A DNA stretch of 64,000 bases from Peptoniphilus gorbachii (GCF_016908115.1 NZ_JAFBDH010000003.1:173556-237555), one strand, 5' to 3'. Shown: positions 33,847-42,557, counted from the stretch's first letter. The notes: generated by a model from the sequence alone, not told the origin. Translations and numbers: made by a program.

Positions 33847-34174
33847 TTTTATTGCCCCTTAATAAGTAAAGAGACAAGACCAAACCAAGGACAAAAAATA
33901 TAATTGAAGTGAAGGAGTAGTCCACAAGATTGAAAAAATATAATATAAAGAAGTTATTGTAGAGGATTGGAATAAGTAAAAAATAGAAAAAATAAAAACT
34001 TCTATTTTTATAAATTAAGGGCAAAGAAATTAAAAGGGGCAATACGAAGGAGCTGAGCCCATAAAAATTTATAAAGGCAAAAAATCCATAAAAACTTTCT
34101 TCAAGGACAGGAAGAATTGGCATTGATGCTATTATTATGATAAAAATTATAAAATATTTTAACTTGTTTTTCAT
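33833..34174 (-). CDS. Hypothetical membrane protein
   Basis: A 113-residue, highly hydrophobic protein with four probable membrane segments (about residues 5-22, 30-50, 56-80 and 86-105) and a basic C-terminal tail (RGNKKTPK). The start at ATG 34174 follows GGAGG by 5 bp; an in-frame TTG at 34186 overlaps that site. It is rich in Phe, Ile, Leu and Tyr and shows no motif that I recognise. It and the broken gene behind it form a small minus-strand pair facing away from thrS. Confidence 0.65.
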   Translation of the reverse strand: MKNKLKYFIIFIIIIASMPILPVLEESFYGFFAFINFYGLSSFVLPLLISLPLIYKNRSFYFFYFLLIPILYNNFFILYFFNLVDYSFTSIIFFVLGLVLSLYLLRGNKKTPK

Positions 34175-34290
34175 GCTTGCCTCCAATTAATTTTTCTTCA
34201 TAAATTATATCAAAGATAAAAAAATTTGTTTTAAAAATTTTTCACAGGGTAATAAATATTAGCAAGTTGAGAGATAAATTCTCTCGACTC

Positions 34291-34319
34291 TTGAATTTTT
34301 AAAAACTTTGTGTTAATAT
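34291..34319 (+). promoter_or_regulatory. Promoter of thrS and its T-box
   Basis: TTGAAT at 34291-34296, 17-bp spacer, TAATAT at 34314-34319 with TGT before it (extended -10). Start near 34326. A 9-bp inverted repeat at 34265-34289 lies just upstream of the -35. Confidence 0.6.
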
Positions 34320-34325
34320 AAGAGC

Positions 34326-34531
34326 AATTTTAAAAATGGCTTTGATAAGAAGAGTAAATTATATAAAATTCTTAGAGAGGAAATGGCAGCTGAAAATTTC
34401 CAATTTTATATTTTTGAAAACTAACTTGGAGCCCCATAGCAAACTATGGCGTATGGATGCGTTAAATCCCTTGAGTTTAATTAAGGTGGAACCACGGTCA
34501 TCGTCCTTTGGGATGGTGGCTTTTTTTATTT
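34326..34531 (+). promoter_or_regulatory. T-box riboswitch controlling thrS
   Basis: The conserved T-box sequence AAGGTGGAACCACGG lies at 34483-34497, followed by a competing terminator that ends in GGGATGGTGGC and seven T (34510-34527). Upstream is about 150 nt of structured leader with the AGAGAGGAAA stem I element. A candidate specifier ACT (threonine) is at 34420-34422 within GAAAACTAAC. Uncharged tRNA-Thr would pair with the specifier and T-box to block termination and raise thrS expression. The T-box itself is certain; the specifier position is inferred from the downstream gene. Confidence 0.93.
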
Positions 34532-34556
34532 TATTTTTTAATTTTAGGAGGATATA

Positions 34557-36467
34557 ATGATTATTAAATTACCAGACGGTTCAAAAAAAGAATATGAAAG
34601 CGGAGTAAAGGTATCTAAAGTTACTGGAGACATATCTCAAGGCCTTTTAAGAGATTCTCTTGGAGCTGTAGTAAATGGAGAAATTTTAGGACTTGATGAT
34701 GAAGTTTATGAAGATAGCGATTTTAAAGTTGTAAAATTTGAAGACATGGAAGGAAAGAAAATTTTATGGCACACTGCATCTCATTTAATGGCTTATGCAA
34801 TTAAGGAACTTTATCCAGAAACAAAATTTGCAATAGGACCTTCAACTGATACAGGATTTTATTATGATCTTGACCTTGAACACAGATTTGTAGATGAAGA
34901 TTTAAAGGCAATTGAAGATAAAATGAAGGAACTTGCTAAAAAAGATCTTTCAGTAGAAAAAATTGAAGTTTCAAGAGAAGAAGCTCTTGAATATTTCAAG
35001 GAGCAAAATCAAGATTATAAGGTTGAATTAATTGAAGACCTTCCAGAAGATGAAAAGATCACAATGTATAAAATTGGCGACTTCACTGACCTTTGCAAGG
35101 GACCTCATCTTCTATCAACTAAAAAAATTAAGGCAATAAAACTTCTTTCAATAGCTGGTGCTTATTGGAGAGGCGATTCTAATAACAAAATGCTTCAAAG
35201 AATTTATGGTATTGCTTTTGAAAAACAAAAACAATTAGATGAATACATTGAAAGACGTGAAGAAGCTGAAAAGAGAGACCACAGAAAATTAGGTAAAGAA
35301 CTTGACCTATTTAGCATGCACGAAGAAGGACCTGGCTTCCCATTCTTCCATCCAAATGGAATGATTTTGAGAAACACTCTACTTAACTGGTGGAGAGGAG
35401 TTCTTGAAGAAAATGGTTATGGAGAAATTTTAACTCCAATTATCTTAAACGAAGACCTATGGCACAGATCAGGACACTGGGATCACTATAAAGACAATAT
35501 GTATTTCACAAAAATTGACGATGGAGATTATGCAGTTAAGCCAATGAACTGCCCAGGCTCAATTTTAGTTTACAATTCAAACAATCATTCTTATAGAGAC
35601 CTTCCAATTAGACTTGCAGAATATGGTGTTGTTCACAGACACGAACTTTCTGGAGCTCTACACGGACTATTTAGAGTAAGAACATTTACTCAAGATGATG
35701 CCCATGTTTATTGCTTATTCTCACAAGTAAAAGACGAAGTATTTAAGATGATTGATTTAGCTGATTATCTATATTCTACTTTTGGTTTTAAATATTCAAT
35801 TGAACTTTCTACAAGACCAGATGACTACATGGGAGACCTTGAAGCATGGAATCTTGCAGAAAAGAGCCTAAAAGAAGCCCTAGAAGAAAAGAATTTACCA
35901 TACACAATTAATGAAGGCGACGGAGCTTTCTATGGTCCTAAGATTGACTTCCACCTTGAAGATGCCATTGGAAGAACTTGGCAATGTGGTACAATTCAAC
36001 TTGACTTCCAACTTCCAGAAAACTTTGATTTAACTTATGTTGATGAAGATGGAGAAAGAAAGAGACCAGTAATGCTTCACAGAGCCCTACTTGGTTCAGT
36101 TGAAAGATTTATGGGTATCCTAATCGAACACTTTGCAGGTAAATTCCCACTATGGTTATCTCCAGTTCAAGTTGAAGTTATTCCTGTATCTGACAAATTT
36201 AAAGATTATGCAGAAAAAATTGCAGACAAACTTCACGCTGAAGGACTTAGAGTTCATCTTGATGGTCGTGCAGAAAAAGTTGGCTACAAAATTAGAGAAG
36301 CACAAGTTAAGAAGATTAACTACATGCTAGTAATTGGAGAAAAAGAAGAAACATCAGGAAAACTTTCTGTTAGAAAGAGAAATGGTGAAGAAGTAGCTGA
36401 TGTTGATGTAGATGAATTTATCGCACAACTTAAAGAAGAAATCAAAAATAAGACAATAACTGACTAG
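34557..36467 (+). CDS. thrS: Threonyl-tRNA synthetase
   Basis: A 636-residue class II synthetase with the full bacterial layout: TGS domain at residues 1-60, editing domain with HTASHLMAYAI near 73-83 and the zinc-like TDLCKGPHLLSTKKI near 178, then the catalytic core with GPGFPFFHPNGMILRNTL (motif 1), RLAEYGVVHRHELSGALHGLFRVRTFTQDDAH (motif 2) and MLHRALLGSVERFMGILIEHFAGKFPLWL (motif 3), and the anticodon-binding domain. AGGAGG lies 6 bp before the ATG. It is controlled by the T-box directly upstream and followed by a terminator. Confidence 0.97.
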   Translation: MIIKLPDGSKKEYESGVKVSKVTGDISQGLLRDSLGAVVNGEILGLDDEVYEDSDFKVVKFEDMEGKKILWHTASHLMAYAIKELYPETKFAIGPSTDTGFYYDLDLEHRFVDEDLKAIEDKMKELAKKDLSVEKIEVSREEALEYFKEQNQDYKVELIEDLPEDEKITMYKIGDFTDLCKGPHLLSTKKIKAIKLLSIAGAYWRGDSNNKMLQRIYGIAFEKQKQLDEYIERREEAEKRDHRKLGKELDLFSMHEEGPGFPFFHPNGMILRNTLLNWWRGVLEENGYGEILTPIILNEDLWHRSGHWDHYKDNMYFTKIDDGDYAVKPMNCPGSILVYNSNNHSYRDLPIRLAEYGVVHRHELSGALHGLFRVRTFTQDDAHVYCLFSQVKDEVFKMIDLADYLYSTFGFKYSIELSTRPDDYMGDLEAWNLAEKSLKEALEEKNLPYTINEGDGAFYGPKIDFHLEDAIGRTWQCGTIQLDFQLPENFDLTYVDEDGERKRPVMLHRALLGSVERFMGILIEHFAGKFPLWLSPVQVEVIPVSDKFKDYAEKIADKLHAEGLRVHLDGRAEKVGYKIREAQVKKINYMLVIGEKEETSGKLSVRKRNGEEVADVDVDEFIAQLKEEIKNKTITD

Positions 36468-36512
36468 TTTTAAAATTTTCAGTTGAAAATCTTATTAAAT
36501 AAAGATAAAATC

Positions 36513-36540
36513 TAAGCAGGTGAAAGCCTGCTTATTTTTT
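36513..36540 (+). terminator. Intrinsic terminator after thrS
   Basis: 8-bp stem TAAGCAGG/CCTGCTTA (36513-36520 with 36527-36534), TGAAAG loop, six T. Confidence 0.88.
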
Positions 36541-36573
36541 ATGAGTATTTGTCTAAAAATAGCAAATAATTTC

Positions 36574-36602
36574 TTTACAAAGAAAAAGCTATGTGATAAA
36601 AT
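36574..36602 (+). promoter_or_regulatory. Promoter of rplU-prp-rpmA
   Basis: TTTACA at 36574-36579, 17-bp spacer, TAAAAT at 36597-36602 with TGA before it (extended -10). Start near 36609. Confidence 0.7.
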
Positions 36603-36608
36603 ACATTG

Positions 36609-36679
36609 ATGTAACCGCACAGAGTAGGTTTTAAACATAGTGCCTATAATGGCGAGTCTTGTAATGAGGAGGTGCTACA
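36609..36679 (+). promoter_or_regulatory. Probable L21 leader
   Basis: A leader of about 70 nt before rplU with an AACCGCACAGAGTAGGTTTT start and a hairpin-forming TAGTGCCTATAATGGCGAG segment, where Bacillota carry the Rfam-described L21 leader that lets L21 control its own operon. I rely on position and partial motif memory. There is no clear terminator in it, so control would be at translation. Confidence 0.55.
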
Positions 36680-36985
36680 ATGTACGCAATTATTGAAACA
36701 GGCGGAAAACAATATATTGTTGAAGCTGGTGACAAAATTAAAGTTGAAAAATTAGATGTTAAAGAAGGCGACAAGGTAACTTTTGATAAAGTTCTTTTTG
36801 TATCTGGTGACGATGCTAAGGTTGGTGCTCCATTTGTTGATGGTGCAAAAGTTGAAGCTAAGGTATTAGCACAAGGTAAAGCAAAAAAAGTTGTTGTTTA
36901 TAAATACAAATCTAAGAAAAACGAAAGAAAGAAAAACGGACACCGTCAACCATACACTTTAGTTGAGATTTCAGGTATTAACTAA
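36680..36985 (+). CDS. rplU: 50S ribosomal protein L21
   Basis: A 101-residue L21: [20 protein letters not shown] at the start and the basic [20 protein letters not shown] loop near the end that binds 23S rRNA. GAGGAGGTG precedes the ATG. Its stop overlaps the start of prp by one base (TAATG), which couples the two. Confidence 0.97.
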   Translation: MYAIIETGGKQYIVEAGDKIKVEKLDVKEGDKVTFDKVLFVSGDDAKVGAPFVDGAKVEAKVLAQGKAKKVVVYKYKSKKNERKKNGHRQPYTLVEISGIN

Positions 36986-37314
36986 TGACTAGTATTGACC
37001 TTTATAAAAAAGGTGATTATTACTATGGATTTAAGTCTTGTGGTCATGCAGAGGGCGAATTTGATAAAATTGTCTGCTCAAGCATTTCTACTCTCACACA
37101 AACTTTTTATTTTACACTGATAAATAAACTTGGAGTAAGTGAAAGTGAAATTAAAGACAAGCAGGGCGACGGATTGTTGAAAATAGAAATTTTAAATAGT
37201 GATATTTTTAAAAGAAAAGATATTCAAACTTGTTTTGAATTTATGATAATGGGGATAGAGCTTATTAATGAAGCTTACCCAAAATATTTGACACTAAAGA
37301 TTGTGGAGGTGTAA
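36985..37314 (+). CDS. prp: Ribosomal-processing cysteine protease Prp
   Basis: A 109-residue protease of the Prp (YsxB) family. The catalytic pair is visible: His in [10 protein letters not shown] (about residue 21) and Cys in [14 protein letters not shown] (about 32). Prp removes the N-terminal extension of L27 in those Bacillota that have one. It lies between rplU and rpmA, as usual, and the rpmA gene next door encodes exactly such an extension (MIKFDLLLF before SSKKG). Confidence 0.93.
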   Translation: MTSIDLYKKGDYYYGFKSCGHAEGEFDKIVCSSISTLTQTFYFTLINKLGVSESEIKDKQGDGLLKIEILNSDIFKRKDIQTCFEFMIMGIELINEAYPKYLTLKIVEV

Positions 37315-37315
37315 A

Positions 37316-37615
37316 ATGATTAAATTTGATTTATTGCTTTTTTCTTCAAAAAAGGGAGCAGGTTCTTCTAAGAACGGTCGTGATTCAAACTCAAAAAGAC
37401 TTGGAGTTAAAAGAGGCGACGGTCAATTTGTTTTAGCAGGAAACATTCTTGTTAGACAAAGAGGAACAAAAATCCATCCAGGCGAAAATGTTATGAAGGG
37501 TTCAGATGACACTTTATTTGCTACAGCTGATGGAATTGTGAGATTCACAACTAAGGGCAAAGGCGGAAAGAAATTCGCCAATGTTTTCGAAGAAGAAAAA
37601 GTTGAATTAGCATAA
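37316..37615 (+). CDS. rpmA: 50S ribosomal protein L27 with N-terminal leader
   Basis: A 99-residue L27. The N-terminus [20 protein letters not shown] contains the extra nine residues that Prp cleaves after the Phe, exposing the tail that reaches the peptidyl-transferase centre. [29 protein letters not shown] is the family core. The ATG at 37316 follows GGAGGTG; a longer in-frame start at 37301 would lie inside prp and before that site, so it is rejected. Confidence 0.96.
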   Translation: MIKFDLLLFSSKKGAGSSKNGRDSNSKRLGVKRGDGQFVLAGNILVRQRGTKIHPGENVMKGSDDTLFATADGIVRFTTKGKGGKKFANVFEEEKVELA

Positions 37616-37619
37616 AGAT

Positions 37620-37647
37620 AAAGCAAGGGAAACCTTGCTTTTATTTT
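37620..37647 (+). terminator. Intrinsic terminator after rpmA
   Basis: 9-bp stem AAAGCAAGG/CCTTGCTTT (37620-37628 with 37633-37641) with a GAAA tetraloop and a T-rich tail. Confidence 0.88.
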
Positions 37648-37696
37648 TTGTTTTATTTCTTTGTAAAATCTAAAATTTCACCAAGATTTTACATAT

Positions 37697-37750
37697 TTGA
37701 CATAAGGTTCAAGTTTTCACTACAATTCTGTGTTAGTTCTATGATATAAT
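37697..37750 (+). promoter_or_regulatory. Tandem promoters of the obgE operon
   Basis: Upstream promoter: TTGACA at 37697-37702, 18-bp spacer, TACAAT at 37721-37726. Downstream promoter: extended -10 TGATATAAT ending at 37750 with no good -35. The second would start near 37757, 15 nt before obgE. Confidence 0.6.
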
Positions 37751-37771
37751 TTTAGAAAATGCGAGGTAAAA

Positions 37772-39040
37772 ATGTTTATAGATATAGCAAAAATAAAATT
37801 AAAAGCCGGAAAAGGTGGAGATGGCGCTGTCGCTTGGAGACGAGAAAAGTTTGAACCAGCTGGTGGACCTGCTGGAGGCGACGGTGGAAGAGGCGGAAGC
37901 GTAATTGTAATGACGGACTCTGGACTTCACACCTTGATGGATTTTAGATATAAAAGAGAATACAAAGCCGAAAATGGACAAAACGGCATGAACAAATTAA
38001 AATTTGGAAAAGATGGCGAGGATATAATCCTAAAAGTTCCCGTTGGGACTTTAATTAGAGATGCAAAGACTGAGGGCGTAATCTATGATTTAAAGGAAAA
38101 CAATATGTCTGTCACTGTATGTAAGGGCGGCAAGGGTGGTCTTGGTAACGCAAGATTTAAAACTTCAACTAGACAAGCACCTGCCTTTGCACAAGCAGGA
38201 AATCCTGGCGAAGAAAGAGAAGTAATCTTAGAATTAAAACTTCTTGCTGATGTTGGACTTGTAGGATTTCCAAATGTTGGCAAGTCAACCCTTCTTTCCA
38301 TAGTAACATCTGCCAATCCAAAGATTGCAAATTATCACTTCACTACACTTTCTCCAAACCTTGGAGTTGTAAAAGTAGATGAAGGCGAATCCTTTGTAAT
38401 TGCAGATATACCAGGTTTAATAGAAGGTGCATCTGAAGGAATTGGTCTTGGCGACGAATTTTTAAAACATGTAGAGAGAACAGGAATTTTAATTCATGTT
38501 CTTGATATTTCTGGTTCTGAAGATAGAGATCCAGTTGAAGATTTTTATAAAATCAATGAAGAACTTGTAAGATACAATGAAAAATTAGGCGAAAAGAAGC
38601 AAATTATCTTTGCAAACAAAATGGATATGCCAGGCGCTGAAGAAAATCTAAAAAAATTAGAAGAAGAACTTGGCGATAAATATGAAATTATTGCAGGTTC
38701 TTGTGCAACTACAAAAAATTTGGACAAATTAATGAAGCTAACATATAATAAGCTAAAAGAAGTAGATTACAGTGACTACAAGACCTATGATGAAGAGCAT
38801 GTTGAAGAAGTTACAAGAGAAGAAGGCATAAAAGTATTTAAAGATAATGACGAATACTTTGTTGAAGGGCCATATATCGACAAACTTCTACGCTCCACTA
38901 ATTTTGACGATTATGATTCACTTAAATATTTCCAAGAAAACCTTAGAAAAAATAAGGTTGTTGAAAAACTGGAAAAACTTGGGGCAGAAGATGGATGCTC
39001 TGTATTTATCGGTGGCTACGAATTTGAATTTTTTGAATAA
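37772..39040 (+). CDS. obgE: GTPase Obg (CgtA)
   Basis: A 422-residue Obg: glycine-rich N-terminal OBG domain to about residue 158 (KAGKGGDGAVAWRREKF, PAGGDGGRGGSV), G domain with G1 GFPNVGKST near 165, G3 DIPGLIEGASEGIGLGDEFL near 212 and G4 NKMD near 283, and a C-terminal OCT domain from about 345. It acts in 50S assembly, stress and stringent control. GCGAGG lies 7 bp before the ATG. It starts a run of genes to ridA. Confidence 0.96.
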   Translation: MFIDIAKIKLKAGKGGDGAVAWRREKFEPAGGPAGGDGGRGGSVIVMTDSGLHTLMDFRYKREYKAENGQNGMNKLKFGKDGEDIILKVPVGTLIRDAKTEGVIYDLKENNMSVTVCKGGKGGLGNARFKTSTRQAPAFAQAGNPGEEREVILELKLLADVGLVGFPNVGKSTLLSIVTSANPKIANYHFTTLSPNLGVVKVDEGESFVIADIPGLIEGASEGIGLGDEFLKHVERTGILIHVLDISGSEDRDPVEDFYKINEELVRYNEKLGEKKQIIFANKMDMPGAEENLKKLEEELGDKYEIIAGSCATTKNLDKLMKLTYNKLKEVDYSDYKTYDEEHVEEVTREEGIKVFKDNDEYFVEGPYIDKLLRSTNFDDYDSLKYFQENLRKNKVVEKLEKLGAEDGCSVFIGGYEFEFFE

Positions 39041-39059
39041 AAAATAGATAGGAGAAAGA

Positions 39060-39347
39060 ATGTTAACAGGAAAAGAAAGATCATATTTAAAGAGTCTTGC
39101 TCATAATATGGATCCACTTATCCAACTTGGAAAAGATGGAATCAATGATGGCTTTTTAAAGCAAATAGATAAACTTTTAGAAGATCATGAAATTGTAAAA
39201 ATTAAAGTTTTGCAAAATGCACCAGTAGAAGTTGACGAAATTGTAGATGAAATTTTAAGTGCAACTGGCGCAGAATTTGTGCAAAAAATTGGCAAAAAAC
39301 TTACAATTTATAGAGAATCTAAGGAAAATAAAAAAATAGAATTGTAA
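39060..39347 (+). CDS. yhbY: RNA-binding protein YhbY (CRM domain)
   Basis: A 95-residue CRM-domain protein: LTGKERSYLKSLAHNMDPLIQLGKDGINDG, then EIVKIKVLQNAP and the C-terminal IGKKLTIYRES. It associates with pre-50S particles. AGGAGA lies before the ATG and it overlaps nadD by one base. The yhbY-nadD-yqeK-rsfS order is standard in Bacillota. Confidence 0.93.
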   Translation: MLTGKERSYLKSLAHNMDPLIQLGKDGINDGFLKQIDKLLEDHEIVKIKVLQNAPVEVDEIVDEILSATGAEFVQKIGKKLTIYRESKENKKIEL

Positions 39348-39955
39348 TGAAAAAATATGGAATTTTTGGGGGGACCTTTAATCCAATTCACTATGGTCAT
39401 CTCATGATTTGTGAATATTTAAAGGAAGAATTAGGTCTCGATAAAATTATTTTTATACCAACGGGCAATCCTCCTCACAAGGATTTAGATGTATCAGCAA
39501 GGGCTAGGTATGAGATGGTAAAGCTTGCAATTTCATCAAACCCTACTTTTGAAATTACAGATATAGAGACAAATAGAATAAAATTATCCTACACAGTTGA
39601 TACAGTAAGAGACCTTAAAAAAATTTATAAAGATGAAAAATTATTTTTCTTAATAGGTCTAGACACCCTTTTTCAACTTAAAACTTGGAAAAAAATAGAA
39701 GAACTTTCAGGCGAAATTGAATTTGTAGTGGCACTGAGACCAAAATATATTGATATCGAAGAAATAAATAGAGAGTTAAAATTTTTGCGTGAAAATTATG
39801 GCACTAAAGTTGAAATTATCCACACTCCCCTCTATGAAATTTCTTCAACAGAACTTAGAGATAGAATTAAAGAAGAAAAATCTGTTAGATATTTAATTCC
39901 TGAAGAAGTTGTGAATTATATTAAGGAAAGCGGGTTTTACAAAGATGACCTATGA
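39347..39955 (+). CDS. nadD: Nicotinate-nucleotide adenylyltransferase
   Basis: A 202-residue nucleotidyltransferase that makes deamido-NAD+ from nicotinate mononucleotide. GIFGGTFNPIHYGHLMICE holds the adenylate-binding (H/T)xGH motif; IFIPTGNPPHKD and the C-terminal ISSTELRDRIKEEKSVRYLIPEEVVNYI are family signatures. It overlaps both neighbours (1 and 11 bp). There is no good separate ribosome-binding site, which fits translational coupling to yhbY. Confidence 0.95.
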   Translation: MKKYGIFGGTFNPIHYGHLMICEYLKEELGLDKIIFIPTGNPPHKDLDVSARARYEMVKLAISSNPTFEITDIETNRIKLSYTVDTVRDLKKIYKDEKLFFLIGLDTLFQLKTWKKIEELSGEIEFVVALRPKYIDIEEINRELKFLRENYGTKVEIIHTPLYEISSTELRDRIKEEKSVRYLIPEEVVNYIKESGFYKDDL

Positions 39956-40517
39956 TTTAAAAAAGTATGAGAAAGAAATTCGCGAGAGAATTGGCGAAAA
40001 GAGATTTCTTCACACCATAAGGGTAAAAGATACAGCCATAAAGTTGGCAAAGATTCACGATGTTGATGAGGAAAAGGCAGAAGTTGCTGGCTTCTTACAC
40101 GACTGTGCAAAAATAAGAGATAAAGAAGAGCTCATTAAAACAGCTAAGGAAAATAAACTCCTCCTAACAAAGGACATGCTGAAAGCTCCGCAAATTATAC
40201 ACTCTTACCTTGGAGCTCTCTTTGCAAGAGAATTTTATGGAATAGATGATGAGGATATTTTAAATGCCATTACTTATCACACAACTGGCAGAGCCAATAT
40301 GTCTGATCTTGAAAAAATAATTTTCTTGGCAGACTATATTGAACCTATGAGAAATTTTGACGGCGTAGAAAAGGCAAGGGAACTTGCAAATAAAGACTTA
40401 GACGCTGCCATGTATTTCGCACTAAATAACACTCTAAAATTTTTAGTTGAGCGTGACTCTTATATTGTCCTAGAGACAATTATTGCTAGAAATTTTTATA
40501 AGGAGATGGATACTTGA
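39945..40517 (+). CDS. yqeK: HD-domain hydrolase YqeK (Ap4A hydrolase, symmetrical)
   Basis: A 190-residue HD-domain protein. Metal ligands are seen in HTIRVKDTAIKLA (first His), FLHDCAKI (HD), HSYLGALFA (His) and IIFLADYIEP (final Asp). YqeK enzymes split diadenosine tetraphosphate to ADP. Overlap with nadD is 11 bp and with the LCP gene 4 bp. The gene order supports the assignment. Confidence 0.92.
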   Translation: MTYDLKKYEKEIRERIGEKRFLHTIRVKDTAIKLAKIHDVDEEKAEVAGFLHDCAKIRDKEELIKTAKENKLLLTKDMLKAPQIIHSYLGALFAREFYGIDDEDILNAITYHTTGRANMSDLEKIIFLADYIEPMRNFDGVEKARELANKDLDAAMYFALNNTLKFLVERDSYIVLETIIARNFYKEMDT

Positions 40518-41392
40518 AAACTTTTTTTAAAGCTTTTATCACAACAATTGTAGTGGTTTTATTATTGGCACTAGCTGCTGTAGCAGGATACTTTTATTTC
40601 TTAGGAAATGAAGATGAGGGTAAGACTGATGAGGCTGGAGAAAATCTTCAATTTTTAATGCTTGGAGTTGACTCTCTAGATTCAAAAAAAGCAGATAATG
40701 CAAGGTCAGATACAATTATGATAGTAAATGTAGATGGCAAGAGCAAGAAGGTAAATATAATTTCAATTCCAAGAGATACTTACACAAAAATCAAGGGTTA
40801 TAAGAAGACAAAAATCAATCACTCCTTTAAATATGGAGGAAGCGAACTTACTCTTGACACAGTAAATAATCTTCTTGGCACAGATATAAAATATTATGTT
40901 ACAGTAGATTATAGATTTGTAGAAGATGTAGTAAATAAAATTGGCGGAGTAACAGTTGATGTTCCACTTGATATGAAATATGAAGATCCAACAGCAGATC
41001 CACCTCTAAAAATTGATATAAAAGAGGGCAGACAAACTTTAAAGGGATATGATGCAATTGGATTTTTGAGATTTAGAAAGGGCTATAAAGACGCAGACCT
41101 TGGAAGAGTAAAAGCACAGCAACAATTTATGTCGGCACTTTTATCCAAGATGAAGGAGCCAAAGACCCTTATAAAAGCTCCCCTTCTTCTAGGTTCTTAT
41201 ATAAATTACTCAGAAAATAATATTCCAGTAAAAAAATTAGTTAAAGTTGCAGCAAATATGCGAGGAATAAATACAGAAGACATTACAACAAATACACTTC
41301 CAGGCAGCCCAAAATATATGGGTGGAGTTTCTTATTTCGTGCCAAATGAGAAAAAAATAAAAGTAATGCTTTTAGAATATAATTTTAAATAG
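40514..41392 (+). CDS. LytR-CpsA-Psr (LCP) family protein
   Basis: A 292-residue membrane-anchored protein: a single N-terminal membrane segment (about residues 8-30) and an extracellular LCP domain with MLGVDSLDSKKADNARSDTIMIVNVD, SIPRDTYTKIKGYKKTKINHSFKYGG and LRFRKGYKDADLGRVKAQQQF. The conserved Arg and Asp residues bind the polyprenyl pyrophosphate. LCP enzymes attach teichoic acids or other polymers to peptidoglycan. It starts with TTG at 40514 after AAGGAG, overlapping yqeK by 4 bp; its place between yqeK and rsfS is a frequent arrangement. Confidence 0.92.
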   Translation: MKTFFKAFITTIVVVLLLALAAVAGYFYFLGNEDEGKTDEAGENLQFLMLGVDSLDSKKADNARSDTIMIVNVDGKSKKVNIISIPRDTYTKIKGYKKTKINHSFKYGGSELTLDTVNNLLGTDIKYYVTVDYRFVEDVVNKIGGVTVDVPLDMKYEDPTADPPLKIDIKEGRQTLKGYDAIGFLRFRKGYKDADLGRVKAQQQFMSALLSKMKEPKTLIKAPLLLGSYINYSENNIPVKKLVKVAANMRGINTEDITTNTLPGSPKYMGGVSYFVPNEKKIKVMLLEYNFK

Positions 41393-41400
41393 GAGGCAAC

Positions 41401-41763
41401 ATGACAGTAGAAGAAAAGTTAGATATTATTTTAAAATCTTGTGAATCAAAAAAAGGAATCGATACAAAAGTCTTAGATATAGGAGGCATGACTTCTATAG
41501 CAGATTATTTTGTAATCGTAAGTGGTAACTCATCAGCACAAGTAGATGCCCTTGCTAGAGAAATAGACGAAAAATTATCAGATGAAGGTGAAGAGCCAAT
41601 TAACACTGAAGGCAAAAATTCTAGCAGATGGATAATTTTAGATTTTGGTGATATAATAGTACATGTATTCCACAAGGATGAGAGAGAATATTATAACCTC
41701 GAAAGATTGTGGGAAGATAACGAAAACAATAAAAATAATGAAAAAATTGAGGAGGAAGATTAA
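41401..41763 (+). CDS. rsfS: Ribosomal silencing factor RsfS
   Basis: A 120-residue RsfS (YqeL): DTKVLDIGGMTSIADYFVIVSGNSSAQVDALAREI and WIILDFGDIIVHVFHKDEREYYNLERLW. It binds L14 and blocks subunit joining when nutrients are scarce. The C-terminal 15 residues are a Glu/Asn-rich tail beyond the family core. AGGAGG precedes the ATG and the stop overlaps the ridA start by one base. Confidence 0.94.
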   Translation: MTVEEKLDIILKSCESKKGIDTKVLDIGGMTSIADYFVIVSGNSSAQVDALAREIDEKLSDEGEEPINTEGKNSSRWIILDFGDIIVHVFHKDEREYYNLERLWEDNENNKNNEKIEEED

Positions 41764-42140
41764 TGGTTAAAACACTACACACTGATAAAGCACCTGCAGC
41801 AGTAGGTCCTTATTCACAAGCTACAGAAGTTAATGGATTTATTTTCACATCAGGACAACTTCCATTAGTTCCAGAAACAGGAGAACTTATTTCTGACGAT
41901 ATTAAAAAGGCAACTGCAAGAAGTCTTGACAACATTAAGGCAATTTTAGAAGAAGCAGGTTCAAGCATGGATAAAGTTGTTAAAGTAAATATTTTCTTAG
42001 ATGATGTAAATGATTTTGCAGCAGTAAATGAAGTTTACGCAGAATATTTTAGTGAACATAAACCAGCAAGATCTTGCGTTGAAGTAGCTAATCTTCCAAA
42101 GAATGGACTTCTTGAAATCGAAGCTATTGCAGTAAAATAA
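41763..42140 (+). CDS. ridA: RidA family reactive intermediate deaminase
   Basis: A 125-residue RidA/YjgF protein with KAPAAVGPYSQATEVNGFIFTSGQLPLVPETGEL and the C-terminal RSCVEVANLPKNGLLEIEAIAVK, including the substrate-binding Arg and the final Glu. It hydrolyses enamine/imine products of PLP enzymes. GAGGAGG lies before the start. It closes the obgE run ahead of a terminator. Confidence 0.93.
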   Translation: MVKTLHTDKAPAAVGPYSQATEVNGFIFTSGQLPLVPETGELISDDIKKATARSLDNIKAILEEAGSSMDKVVKVNIFLDDVNDFAAVNEVYAEYFSEHKPARSCVEVANLPKNGLLEIEAIAVK

Positions 42141-42150
42141 ATTTTTAAAT

Positions 42151-42175
42151 AAAAGGACCCTAAGGGGTCTTTTTT
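42151..42175 (+). terminator. Intrinsic terminator after ridA
   Basis: 10-bp stem (42151-42160 with 42165-42174) with a TAAG loop and one G-U pair; the A-run and T-run are part of the stem. The rhodanese gene begins almost at once after it. Confidence 0.8.
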
Positions 42176-42206
42176 AATGAAATATTTTAAAACTAAGTGG
42201 GGAAAA

Positions 42207-42497
42207 ATGAGAGAAATAAATGTAAATGAAATTGATAAAATAAAAGATCCTTACATTATAGATGTAAGAGAAGAAAGTGAATTATTAGAAGCAGGAACAA
42301 TAAATGGTGCAGTCCACATTCCCATGATGACAGTGCCTAATAATTTAAATAAAATTCCAAAAGATAGAGAAGTTTATATATTATGTAGAAGTGGTAGAAG
42401 ATCTTATGAAGTTGCAGCTTATCTTAGTGAACTAGGCTATGATGTAATAAATCTTGAGGGTGGAATTTTAGAATATAAGGGAAAGCTTTATAAATAA
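42207..42497 (+). CDS. Rhodanese-domain protein
   Basis: A 96-residue single-domain rhodanese. YIIDVREESELLEAGTINGAVHIPM is the N-terminal signature and the active-site loop is YILCRSGRRSYEVA with the persulfide Cys. It carries sulfane sulfur. The start is ambiguous: an in-frame ATG at 42177 lies in the terminator T-run without a ribosome-binding site, while ATG 42207 has GTGGGGA just before it and gives the usual domain length. No separate promoter is visible. Confidence 0.85.
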   Translation: MREINVNEIDKIKDPYIIDVREESELLEAGTINGAVHIPMMTVPNNLNKIPKDREVYILCRSGRRSYEVAAYLSELGYDVINLEGGILEYKGKLYK

Positions 42498-42557
42498 TTT
42501 AAAAATTTTAGATAATATTATTTGTTTTTAAAAAATCAAGCTTTTTTTAAACTTTTG

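Noticed and set aside
34336..34557. A + strand reading frame of 73 codons before thrS
   Set aside because: It runs through the T-box and its terminator, has no ribosome-binding site and codes for no sensible protein.
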